Shown here: in pieces, positions 26,818 through 35,209 of the stretch
Position numbering within the stretch: the first letter of the stretch is position 1
Layout of the letters: each line of letters begins with the position of its first letter
From: Gaoshiqia hydrogeniformans
GTDB lineage: Bacteria; Bacteroidota; Bacteroidia; Bacteroidales; Prolixibacteraceae
Length of the DNA: 64,000 nucleotides
NCBI RefSeq assembly: GCF_049347105.1
Contig: NZ_CP186334.1
Span: 930,001 to 994,000 of the forward strand
Direction: 5' to 3'
The notes under the pieces: model-generated
The model's database searches: none
What the model saw: only the letters and a program-made list of their open reading frames with translations
Told to the model about the DNA's origin: nothing
Made by a program: the position numbers and the translations under genes

Positions 26818-27744
26818 ATGAAGAAACTACTCTTACCACTTTTACTGTTTGTTTTAATTACAGGCTGCCAGGAAAAAGAGAAAAAAGTCTATCTGTTCTC
26901 TTTTTTTCAGGATAACGGGCAGGATGGACTTCATTTAGCATACAGCTACGATGGTTATCAGTGGGAGGCGCTGAAGAATAACGAATCGTTTTTGGCTCCC
27001 CGGGTGGCAGACGACAAGCTGATGCGCGACCCCTGCATCATCCAGGGGCCCGACAAAAAATTCCACCTGGTGTGGACCGTCAGCTGGAACGACCACGGGA
27101 TCGGCTACGCGTCGTCAGACGATCTGATCAACTGGTCGGAACAAAAGTTCATCCCCGTGATGCAACACGAACCGGAAGTTTTAAATTGCTGGGCGCCGGA
27201 AGTTTTCTACGACAAAAAGAACAAAGAATACCTGATTTATTGGGCCAGCACCATTCCCGGGCGTTTCAACGAAGGCGACACGCAGGGCGACGACAAATAC
27301 AACCACCGGATGTATTATACCACCACGAAAGATTTTGAAACCTTCGGCGAAACAAAATTACTGTACGACGAAGGCTTCAATGTGATTGATGCCGTTATAA
27401 AGCGAATCGGCGGTATATACGTTATGTTCCTGAAAGATGAAACCCGGAACCCAGCCAAAAAGCACCTCCGTATGGCAACAAGCAACTCGCTTACCGAAGG
27501 CTATAAGCTCTTCCGCGAACCTTTTAGCCCCGACTGGGTGGAAGGGCCAACCGTAGCTTTTGTCGACGGGTATTGGGTGGTTTATTACGACGAATACACC
27601 CGTCACCGCATGGGCGCCGTTCGATCAAAAGATTTGAAAACCTGGGAAACCATCACCGATTCCATCAGCTTTCCCGAGGGTACACGCCACGGCACCGTTT
27701 TCCAGGTCAATGAATCGGTCTTGAACAGACTGCTTCAGGAATAA
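26818..27744 (+). CDS. GH43-like five-bladed propeller lipoprotein
   Basis: A 308-aa lipoprotein (LITGCQ, acylated Cys17) with a beta-propeller of the GH43/GH-F type. The three expected carboxylates can be placed in MRDPCI, VIDAVI and VEGPTV, and the His-containing TRHGTV lies near the C-terminus. The protein shares these motifs, plus the WAPEVFYD block, with the operon protein at 31572-32675, so the two are distant paralogues. It is convergent with the PUL operon. The activity is unassigned: arabinosidase/xylosidase-type annotations exist for relatives, but in a mannan locus the substrate could differ. Confidence 0.75.
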   Translation: MKKLLLPLLLFVLITGCQEKEKKVYLFSFFQDNGQDGLHLAYSYDGYQWEALKNNESFLAPRVADDKLMRDPCIIQGPDKKFHLVWTVSWNDHGIGYASSDDLINWSEQKFIPVMQHEPEVLNCWAPEVFYDKKNKEYLIYWASTIPGRFNEGDTQGDDKYNHRMYYTTTKDFETFGETKLLYDEGFNVIDAVIKRIGGIYVMFLKDETRNPAKKHLRMATSNSLTEGYKLFREPFSPDWVEGPTVAFVDGYWVVYYDEYTRHRMGAVRSKDLKTWETITDSISFPEGTRHGTVFQVNESVLNRLLQE

Positions 27745-27747
27745 CAA

Positions 27748-27822
27748 AAAAGGTTGTATCAAATGCTGTTGATTGACGGGAACCTATTCCCCGTCTCTCC
27801 AGTGTTTTGATACAACCTTAGA
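27748..27822. terminator. Long-stem bidirectional terminator ending the PUL operon
   Basis: A perfect 14-bp inverted repeat, AAGGTTGTATCAAA (27750-27763) and its complement (27806-27819), encloses a 42-nt loop that holds a second hairpin (GACGGG 27775-27780, CCCGTC 27790-27795). On the minus strand the stem is followed by TTTTGTTAT; on the plus strand by AGATCCTTTTATTTT. It lies between the convergent GH43-like and GH125 genes. Confidence 0.75.
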
Positions 27823-27872
27823 TCCTTTTATTTTAACCGGGCCCAACCGGTCGAATGCCGTGTTGCGATAAA

Positions 27873-29303
27873 CTATCCCAACAGTTCGGTTTTTCCCTGG
27901 TTGACCAGTTTCAAAATTAACTCGCCAAATAAGGTGTTGGCCCAGGCAAACCACGAACGGGTGAAATTACCTGGATCATCTTTATGAAATGTCTCGTGCA
28001 TAAAACCGGTGCCGGCATCGGTATCACGAAGCGTTTTTACGCACCAGGCAATTTCCTGATCGTCGGTGCTGGTCATCGCCCGCATGATGATGCTCATTGG
28101 CCAGACCATGTCGTAACCCACGTGCGGGCCGCCAATGCCTTCGGCTGCTTTGCCTTTGAAGAAATAGGGATTATCTTCGCTCCAAACCAGCTTACGGGTA
28201 TTCTGATAGATTTTATCGTTTCTGTCAACCAGTCCCAGGTAAGGCAGGGCCAACAGGCTCGGCACATTGGCATCGTCCATGAAGGTCGCATTTCCAAAAC
28301 CATCCACTTCAAAGGCGTACACCTTGCCATATTTCGGATGCTTCACGATGGCATATTTCTTGATGGCGGCTTCCACCTCATCGGCCAAACTTAAACACTG
28401 GCCGGCAAAGGCCTGATCACCGGTAACATTCCGGCTAATTTCGGCCATCTGTCGTAGCGAAACCACGGCAAACAAGTTGGAAGGAATCAAAAAGCCAAAA
28501 GTCGTTGCATCGTCCGACGGGCGGAAAGTTGAGTTAATTAATCCCACCGGTTTCAGTGGGCGTCCATACCCGTGATTTGACACGGTATCTAATTGCTGAG
28601 GTGTTTCCCGCTGAAATTTATAAGGTCCCAAACCATCTTTGCGTTGCTGCTCGATGAAGGTTTGCACAATCAAAGCGGCAGCTTTTTGCCAGTCTTTGTC
28701 GAAAACCGATGTGTCTCCGGTTGTTTTCCAGTAGTTGTAAGCCAGGCGAACGGCATAACACAGCGAGTCGATTTCCCATTTGCGTTCGTGCAACCCTGGT
28801 TTCATATCGGTCAGGTCGCTCATCCAGTGCACTTCTTCTTCTTTGGTTTTATTGAATGCATTGGCATACCGATCGAGCAGTACACATTGGGTTTGACGGT
28901 TAACCACCCCAGCCAGTAACGATTTCAGTTCCTGATCGTCGTTGGCCAGCGGCAGATATGGCCACACCTGCGCGGTAGAGTCGCGCAGCCACATGGCGTG
29001 AATATCGCCGGTAATTACGAAGGTATCCGGTTTGCCATTAACCTTCTCGTACTCAACTGTTGTATCCAATGTGTTTGGGAAACAGTTTTCGAACATCCAG
29101 GCCAGTTTCGGATCTTTCAGTTTGGCTTTGGTAGCAGCTATTGTTTTTTCCACCGCGTCCGATGTAAAATTACGTTTTCCAACAACCGGCCGGTTGGTTA
29201 CATAGCTCGCTTTGCTTACCGATGCAAGCGCCCCGGAACCGGCAACAGCCAATCCGGCTACTGTAAAAGTTCCTGTTTTAATGAAGTTTCGTCTTGTTGT
29301 CAT
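27873..29303 (-). CDS. GH125 exo-alpha-1,6-mannosidase
   Basis: A 476-aa metal-independent glycoside hydrolase with the (alpha/alpha)6 fold. The ATG at 29303 opens a Tat-type signal (MTTRRNFIKTGTFTVAGLAV). Family segments include GDIHAMWLRDSTAQVWPYLPL, GRPLKPVGLINSTFRPSDDA, FMDDANVPSLLALPYLG, GPHVGYDMVWPMSIIMRAMTS and ETFHKDDPGNFTRSWFAWANTLFGE. GH125 removes terminal alpha-1,6-linked mannose from oligosaccharides, probably in the periplasm here. It is the last gene of the PUL operon, separated from GH92 by 117 bp that contain repeat words. Confidence 0.9.
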   Translation of the reverse strand: MTTRRNFIKTGTFTVAGLAVAGSGALASVSKASYVTNRPVVGKRNFTSDAVEKTIAATKAKLKDPKLAWMFENCFPNTLDTTVEYEKVNGKPDTFVITGDIHAMWLRDSTAQVWPYLPLANDDQELKSLLAGVVNRQTQCVLLDRYANAFNKTKEEEVHWMSDLTDMKPGLHERKWEIDSLCYAVRLAYNYWKTTGDTSVFDKDWQKAAALIVQTFIEQQRKDGLGPYKFQRETPQQLDTVSNHGYGRPLKPVGLINSTFRPSDDATTFGFLIPSNLFAVVSLRQMAEISRNVTGDQAFAGQCLSLADEVEAAIKKYAIVKHPKYGKVYAFEVDGFGNATFMDDANVPSLLALPYLGLVDRNDKIYQNTRKLVWSEDNPYFFKGKAAEGIGGPHVGYDMVWPMSIIMRAMTSTDDQEIAWCVKTLRDTDAGTGFMHETFHKDDPGNFTRSWFAWANTLFGELILKLVNQGKTELLG

Positions 29304-29310
29304 ATTATTA

Positions 29311-29391
29311 GTTTCGAGTTTCAAGTTCCAAATTCCAAGTTTCGGGTTTCAAGTAAGCCTGAAAGATCGTCATTCCGATGAATATCGGAAT
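29311..29391. repeat. Interspersed repeat words and hairpin inside the PUL operon
   Basis: Between GH92 and GH125. Words TTTCAAGTTCCAAATTCCA (29319-29337, an exact inverted match to 20401-20419) and related GTTTC/GGGTTTCAAG words fill 29311-29353. A perfect 8-bp hairpin, ATTCCGAT/ATCGGAAT (29372-29379 and 29384-29391), follows. The flanking word TCGTCATTCCG recurs at the GH92 stop codon (29418-29428). Confidence 0.75.
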
Positions 29392-29420
29392 CTGTCAGCT
29401 AACTCGCCCATGCAGATTCG

Positions 29421-31550
29421 TCATTCCGTCATGATCGTCAGCGTCTTTCCGGCCTTCAGCTCGTCGTGTGAAACGAAATAGCCGTCAAGCTGGCGTTCAC
29501 CGTAGCTTATTTTGCTGATTTTCTTCCCCTTTCCTTCCTTTTGAATGGTAAAGCCGGTTTTGTCATTCAGCTTGAAATCAATTTTGTCGAAAAGAGGGAC
29601 AGAAACGATATATTCAGGATCGGCCGGGGAATACGGATAAATTCCCATGGCCGTGAAAACGTACCAGGACGACATTTCACCGGCGTCGTCCATGCCCGCA
29701 TAGGCCAGCTTTTCTTTACCCATATCGTAGAAACGATCCATAATACTGTCGAGCAGAACCTGCGATTTTTCCTGTTTCCCCACAAAATAATACAACCAGG
29801 GGAAACCATGATCAGGTTGGTTCCCATGACAATATTGCCCGATAAAACCCGATATGTTATAGGCTTCCGCCCCCTTGTAGGGAATTGAGAAAAGATCGTC
29901 GAGCTTTTTCTCAAAATCATCTTTACTCTCATAAAGACCGATCAATCCCTCCGTATCATGCGGAGCAAAAAACGAAGACTGCCAGGCATTGGCTTCCCGG
30001 TACATGTATTCGTAATAGATAAATTCCGGATCAAAATCCCTGATCCATTCGCCATTGGCCAGTCTCCCCCGCATCAGTCCGGTGGAAGGATCAAACATGT
30101 TTTTATAATTTGTCGTCCGTTTCATCAACATCCGGTAATTGGCTGTATCTCCTAATTCGTCGGCCAAAAGGGCTACCGCATAATCATCATAAGCATATTC
30201 CAGTGTTTTGGTGACGCCTGCTGCGGCTACTGTTTCAAGTGTAGGATTTTCCAGGTCCGGTTCCGGGATGTAACCATTTGCGATGTACTCCATGATCCGG
30301 GGCCTGCTTTTGTTTTCCATGGTAGCGTTTCGTAAAAGCAAATGATACGCACTTTGAACATCGTATCCGCGAAGTCCTCTCAGGTAGCTCCCGGCAATAA
30401 AGGGGGCCGCATGGTCGCCGTGAAAAAAAGTAGGCATAAAGCCGGTTTTTTCGCCTTTGTCGATCAACGATTTGATGACATTTTCGGTCACCTGGGGGGA
30501 AATCATACCAAGTAAAACCAGCTTGTTCCGGTAATCGTCCCAAAGCGAAGGCTCGGTATAATAATCAAAACCTTTGTTCACCGTTTCCCCGTTGATATCG
30601 GTAAATTCGCCATTACAATCGCTTCGTAAAGCCGGCCACAGAAACGAACGGTACAAACAGGAATAAAATAAGCCCTTTTGCCTCTCGCTGCCTCCTGCAA
30701 CCTGAATTTTCGCCAGTAATGTTTCCCAGGTTTGTGTTCCTTCACTACGAACTTGCTCAAAACTTTTCCCAAGCATTTCGTTCTCCAGGTTTTCTTTCGC
30801 ATTTTCGGCACTCACAAACGAAAGTCCGATTTTTACCTCCAGGGGGCCGGACGAATCTTCAAAATTCACTACCGAGATTTCTTCACGTCCTTCACCCAGC
30901 GATTCAATGCTTTTTATGGAATGATTGGTCTGTGCGTAAAAGTAGATCTTGCCACCTGTTTGCTGATATCCCTGAAAGGCTTGTTCGCCTTGTTGCTCAA
31001 TTTGCCAGTCGCTTACCCGTTCGTTGGAACGATTCAACTGTGCGATCAACCTCTTGGGCCGATTTGCTTCAAAGGTGTATTTGTGGTATCCGCAACGCAG
31101 GGTCGAGCTCAGTTCGGCATTGATTTCATATCGTTCGAGAAAAACCCGGTAATAAGCCGGCTCGGCCGTTTCATTTTCATGCCTGAAAACCGAACCAAAA
31201 TCGCCGGGGTCGATATTGCCGGTAACCGGTAACAAGGGGATATGACACAAGTTCCAATGCCCTTTGCTGGTATGGGCAAAAGCATAAATGACGGTGTCTT
31301 CATACTGATATCCTGAACCGCTGCGAAACATGGTGACAGGTGTTAACTGGACCATGGCATTGGGCAACGATGATCCCGGAAAGACTTCGGCGCCCCAGGT
31401 CCGGTGGGTTGGTTTATAACCAATGTCTATGCTGTCCCATAATGTGGCAGTGCCTAAAAAGGGGTTGACATAGTCGGTCAGCTTTTTCGGCGATTCCGTG
31501 CAACTGAAGAAAATCAGCAGGATTAAAACTGTTATCGTATTTTTTATCAT
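29421..31550 (-). CDS. GH92 alpha-1,2/1,3-mannosidase lipoprotein
   Basis: A 709-aa calcium-dependent exo-alpha-mannosidase with a lipoprotein signal (LIFFSCTE, Cys17). The N-terminal beta-sandwich contains KLTDYVNPFLGTATLWD and the RTWGAEVFPGSSLPNAMVQLTP block. The (alpha/alpha)6 domain has SLWDDYRNKLVLLGMISPQ, GYDVQSAYHLLLRNA, HGNQPDHGFPWLYYFVGK, and the catalytic/calcium region GMDDAGEMSSWYVFTAMGIYP. It removes side-chain mannoses from alpha-mannan or high-mannose glycans. The repeat word TCGTCATTCCG overlaps its stop codon, so the last few residues may not be conserved. Confidence 0.92.
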   Translation of the reverse strand: MIKNTITVLILLIFFSCTESPKKLTDYVNPFLGTATLWDSIDIGYKPTHRTWGAEVFPGSSLPNAMVQLTPVTMFRSGSGYQYEDTVIYAFAHTSKGHWNLCHIPLLPVTGNIDPGDFGSVFRHENETAEPAYYRVFLERYEINAELSSTLRCGYHKYTFEANRPKRLIAQLNRSNERVSDWQIEQQGEQAFQGYQQTGGKIYFYAQTNHSIKSIESLGEGREEISVVNFEDSSGPLEVKIGLSFVSAENAKENLENEMLGKSFEQVRSEGTQTWETLLAKIQVAGGSERQKGLFYSCLYRSFLWPALRSDCNGEFTDINGETVNKGFDYYTEPSLWDDYRNKLVLLGMISPQVTENVIKSLIDKGEKTGFMPTFFHGDHAAPFIAGSYLRGLRGYDVQSAYHLLLRNATMENKSRPRIMEYIANGYIPEPDLENPTLETVAAAGVTKTLEYAYDDYAVALLADELGDTANYRMLMKRTTNYKNMFDPSTGLMRGRLANGEWIRDFDPEFIYYEYMYREANAWQSSFFAPHDTEGLIGLYESKDDFEKKLDDLFSIPYKGAEAYNISGFIGQYCHGNQPDHGFPWLYYFVGKQEKSQVLLDSIMDRFYDMGKEKLAYAGMDDAGEMSSWYVFTAMGIYPYSPADPEYIVSVPLFDKIDFKLNDKTGFTIQKEGKGKKISKISYGERQLDGYFVSHDELKAGKTLTIMTE

Positions 31551-31571
31551 CGTATTTCTTTTTTTTGAAGT

Positions 31572-32675
31572 TTATTGAGCCGTATAGGTATCGAACAAGG
31601 TTCGGGCCTCCAAGGCAGTCAGCACCGAAACACAACCATGCCGGGCATCGGGTGGAAAACTCGTATCTTCCGCTACATTCCAATGAATTAAATCAGGAGA
31701 CCAGGAAGCTCCAAAACGATTGGTCATGCAATAATCGTAAAATAATAACCAGCCGGGCTGAACGGGATCTTTGATCACGGTTGGACCTTCGGTGATTACC
31801 GGAACAATCTGGCCGCCGTTTAAATGCCCGGCTACAATTTCATAAGGCCCTTTCAGGTACGTTGAAGTCGCCAGTCGGATTGCGCGCCTTTCACCTGTTT
31901 TAGCGCCAAATTCCTCCTCCTTATGAAAGAGGTAATACGTTCCTTCATGTTTCAGCAACGTTCCGTCGATGACGGAATAAGGAGGTTCGAAAAGCACTTT
32001 GGCAGGCGTAAAGTTTTTCCAGTCGACCGTGCGGCTATACCAAAGCCGGCTTTCTTTCCATCCCGCATCTTTAAAGGAGGAAGACCAAATGAGGATGTAC
32101 TCCCCTGTTTCATCATCATAAAACCACTCGGGCGCCCATATATTTTGGGCTGCAAGCTTACCCGATTCGTCACAAACATCTTTCATTAAAGTCAACGGCC
32201 CTTCCACATTCCAACGAATCAGATCTGTTGAAGTGGCATACAGGCAGGCAGGGCCAAGCTTTTCCCGGTCGTATCCTTTCGTGCCGCCGGTCGACAGGAT
32301 CCTCCAAAGACCATCGGGCCCGCGGCGAACATAGGGGTCGCGCATCCAGTGGTCCCAAATGGGTTTATTATCGTTTAAGGGAAACCAATGGCGTCCGTCA
32401 GTTGATAAAGCGACATGCAACTTGGCAATTAACATCGGATCGGGCAAGGGGACCTCAACGGTGTTTCCCTCAGCATCAATCTCAATCCGGGTAGGATAAC
32501 GCTGGCGAAAATAAGTCAGCATCAAAACATCTTGATCCTGCTCAATTTTGAATTGATTTTCTTCCTGCTTACTCTCGGCTTGCCCGTTGGCGTTCTTCTC
32601 CGGAGCCGGGGTTTTGGACTGAGCCAAACCAGTCAGAAAAAAAACCGAAAGCGTGACTGCCAGTAGAAATTTCAT
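31572..32675 (-). CDS. Secreted GH43-like five-bladed propeller protein
   Basis: A 367-aa exported protein (signal peptide residues 1-20, ending GLAQ, then a Lys/Glu/Gln-rich linker). The ATG at 32675 was chosen over a 44-codon extension because the signal peptide starts there. Propeller motifs with plausible catalytic acids are WMRDPYVRRGPDGLWR, SVIDGTLL and TEGPTVIKDP; further blocks are NIWAPEWFYDDETGEYILIWSS and DARHGCVSV. The signature is shared with the 308-aa lipoprotein at 26818. It sits between GH76 and GH92 in the mannan operon. Its hydrolytic activity and linkage are unknown. Confidence 0.75.
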   Translation of the reverse strand: MKFLLAVTLSVFFLTGLAQSKTPAPEKNANGQAESKQEENQFKIEQDQDVLMLTYFRQRYPTRIEIDAEGNTVEVPLPDPMLIAKLHVALSTDGRHWFPLNDNKPIWDHWMRDPYVRRGPDGLWRILSTGGTKGYDREKLGPACLYATSTDLIRWNVEGPLTLMKDVCDESGKLAAQNIWAPEWFYDDETGEYILIWSSSFKDAGWKESRLWYSRTVDWKNFTPAKVLFEPPYSVIDGTLLKHEGTYYLFHKEEEFGAKTGERRAIRLATSTYLKGPYEIVAGHLNGGQIVPVITEGPTVIKDPVQPGWLLFYDYCMTNRFGASWSPDLIHWNVAEDTSFPPDARHGCVSVLTALEARTLFDTYTAQ

Positions 32676-32861
32676 AGTCAATAAATGCTTTTGCACGATT
32701 CGCGAATCAATCAGGTTTATCCGGCTCATGATAAGATTTAGTTGGTTTAGGTTACTACACATGCGGACAGACAAACCTGATACAGGATGGAGCGCATATT
32801 CACTCACGCTCAGGTTAAATTTCGTTGAAGGTTGATTTTTCCTTTTCCTTCATTTCCAGCA

Positions 32862-33992
32862 TCACGGGTTAATCAGACCTTCTTTTTGAAGCAAGGCTGC
32901 CGCTTCGATGAGCATACAACCGCTGAGTTGTTCGGGCAGTCCGGTAACAGAACCCGGTTTTACCGTCCAGTTGGGGCCGAACAGGATGGCCGGTTTGGTG
33001 GTTCCCTGCGTCCACAATGTTTCAGCATTATAGCGGATGAACTGAATGTACCGCTTCTTTGCCGAGGCATCCAGACGATCCTGGAGGATCAGGTCGGTGA
33101 AATAGCGGATGAAAATTCCTTTAAAAAGTCCGCCGTCGCCTGTTCCTTCGCTTTTGAGGACGGAGTTGTTGGTCAGGCTGCTGGTCGTGTAGTTGGCAAC
33201 TACAACTGCATCATTCAGATAAGCCTTTTCATTAAAAATTTTATATAACTCAACGGCTGAGCCAATAAACGTTCCCTGGTTGTAAGTGAATACCCAGTCG
33301 GTTTTAATTTGCCCGGTTTCGCTGTTGATGTGGTCGTAAACCATGCCGTTATTCATATTCACCAGGGTCGATTTTTCCCAGTTATAGATTTTAAGTGCCC
33401 ATTCCTTGTAACTTGCGTCACCGAATTCCTGGTACAGGCGGGCAGCCAGGATGCACGCCGGGCCGTTGGAGCAGGCATTTTTGCTGTATTCCATTCCTTT
33501 TTTCCAGGAGATGCCTCCTCCGGCATTGTCATTCCATCCGGTTTTGATGTATTCCCATATTTGCAAGGTTGCCTCTTTGAATTTGGGATCGTTGGTTGCC
33601 TGCCAGACACGCAGTGTGGCCAAGGCAATCCATTCCATGTCGTCGTAAAATTCGTTTTCAAAGGTATTGCCGTTTCTGGCCTTCACTCCCTGGTACCACT
33701 GATCAAAATATGCCCGGTATCTGGCGTCGTTCGTCCGCAGCCAGGCATCGGTAAGAACATCCAAAGCATGTGCCTGCGGCCAGTAATTCCAATCGGCTTT
33801 CGCGTTATTGTCATAGTAAAACCACTTTTCTTCGGCATTCCAGAACGAATTGGCCAAAGACATGCTACTGAGGTCTGCCGCTTCATTCCAGTCTATTCGG
33901 TCCTCTTCGGGTTCGGGGACGACGTTGTTGTCATCGCCACATGATATTAAAAATGCAGGCAGTAGTAATGCCGTGTATAGCCATCTTCTCAT
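32862..33992 (-). CDS. GH76 endo-alpha-1,6-mannanase lipoprotein
   Basis: A 376-aa lipoprotein (LISCGDD, Cys18). The acidic residues after the Cys resemble the Bacteroidota surface-export signal, so cell-surface display is likely. GH76 hallmarks are WPQAHALDVLTDAWL and the catalytic Asp pair in FYDDMEWIALA (Asp117, Asp118), followed by GGGISWKKGMEYSKNACSNGPACILAARLYQ and the FTYNQGTFIGSAVELY block. The enzyme cuts the alpha-1,6-mannan backbone and would start surface breakdown before import by SusCD. The 186-bp spacer to the next gene contains nothing I recognise. Confidence 0.92.
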   Translation of the reverse strand: MRRWLYTALLLPAFLISCGDDNNVVPEPEEDRIDWNEAADLSSMSLANSFWNAEEKWFYYDNNAKADWNYWPQAHALDVLTDAWLRTNDARYRAYFDQWYQGVKARNGNTFENEFYDDMEWIALATLRVWQATNDPKFKEATLQIWEYIKTGWNDNAGGGISWKKGMEYSKNACSNGPACILAARLYQEFGDASYKEWALKIYNWEKSTLVNMNNGMVYDHINSETGQIKTDWVFTYNQGTFIGSAVELYKIFNEKAYLNDAVVVANYTTSSLTNNSVLKSEGTGDGGLFKGIFIRYFTDLILQDRLDASAKKRYIQFIRYNAETLWTQGTTKPAILFGPNWTVKPGSVTGLPEQLSGCMLIEAAALLQKEGLINP

Positions 33993-34060
33993 AATTTCTT
34001 TTTTTTAATAACAGCCGGAGCATGGGATTGCTGCCGGCTGTTGTGTGTTATGTCCGAAAT

Positions 34061-35200
34061 TTATTTTGTTACTGAATGCGTGTAGGGTTGCCCCGCTTGC
34101 AGATAAATGGTATAATCTGCCGGAACGCCGTCAAAATCGCCCATCAGTTTCCACTTATTATCCCACTGAGTCGGATTCAATAATTTGATGTAATAATACG
34201 ACTCCGGGCTGGTTGCTGTCGGCCTTGAATCCGTTCCGTTCAGCGTACCCCACTCGAGTTCCTTCTCGGCGTCTGCTCCTCCGTTTTCTTTTATAACCAT
34301 CCGGAACTTGTAACGTTCGTCACGGCCCCAACTTTCTTGCTTAAAGGTTACCGTCTGATCTTCAGCCCGGAAGATGCCGTTTCCGGCGTACGGGAGGTCA
34401 AACAAGATCTTCCCTTCAGGAGAGAAGTAAAAACTGACCCTTGTAACCAGCGCGTAAGTACAGGCGCCCGTGTTAAAATCGAGCGTGATCCGGTAAACAC
34501 CGGTGATTGCCACTGTAGAAGTGCCGTTTTCCTTGACTAAACCTCCGTCGGTATAAAACACCCGGGGAGTACCTGACGTGCCATCGGTGAAATAAAATGG
34601 TTCGCCGGCAGTTAATTGGGTATAGGTCTCAAATTCTCCTCCGGCTATCGCTTTCATTTGATGGGCTTTGGAAAGATCAGCGCCTCCCTCAGAAGCTTCC
34701 CCTGTTACATAAACATCAACCGGCAGATCGGCGAAACCGGCCAGGCGGGTTATGGTAATGCTTCGTTCTTCTTCACCCTTCACCGACTTAAGGCCCTTGG
34801 AAGAGAAAACGGTCCATTTGAATGTTCCTGTTTCCGAAGAGCCGATGCCCATCATACCGGCTATTTTATTCAACTGCTTGTGCGTGATGGTCACATTGTT
34901 ATACATTCCGTTGTTATCGGCAGGAGTTAAATAAACAGGATTGGAAAAGTCGCCGTCCGCCTGGTCAAAGGCAATTTGATAAAGCGCCGTGCCGCTTTCT
35001 TCCACCTTACAATATTCCCACTCAAAATAGGTAGAAGCGCCGACTGAAGTCTCCAAGGTTACTTCTTTCCCGTCCATCGGTTCGATCAATGCGCCGACTG
35101 CCGTCAGCCGGGTATCCAAATTACCTCCGTCGTCCTCGCACGCGGCTATGGCGAAAAGCAAAGAGGCTATCACTGTTAATCTGATCAATATCTTTTTCAT
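34061..35200 (-). CDS. SusE/SusF-like surface glycan-binding lipoprotein (copy 2)
   Basis: A 379-aa lipoprotein (FAIAACEDDGG) with an acidic surface-export-like stretch after the Cys. The N-terminal SusE domain has ALIEPMDGKEVTLE, and the middle has KLQ-type blocks such as ITHKQLNKIAGMMGI and FKWTVFSSKGLKSVKGEEERSITITRL. The C-terminal half contains two beta-sandwich binding modules. It is clearly paralogous to the neighbouring 374-aa protein. The expected role is surface capture of the polysaccharide. Confidence 0.85.
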   Translation of the reverse strand: MKKILIRLTVIASLLFAIAACEDDGGNLDTRLTAVGALIEPMDGKEVTLETSVGASTYFEWEYCKVEESGTALYQIAFDQADGDFSNPVYLTPADNNGMYNNVTITHKQLNKIAGMMGIGSSETGTFKWTVFSSKGLKSVKGEEERSITITRLAGFADLPVDVYVTGEASEGGADLSKAHQMKAIAGGEFETYTQLTAGEPFYFTDGTSGTPRVFYTDGGLVKENGTSTVAITGVYRITLDFNTGACTYALVTRVSFYFSPEGKILFDLPYAGNGIFRAEDQTVTFKQESWGRDERYKFRMVIKENGGADAEKELEWGTLNGTDSRPTATSPESYYYIKLLNPTQWDNKWKLMGDFDGVPADYTIYLQAGQPYTHSVTK

Positions 35201-35209
35201 TTGTTCAGC

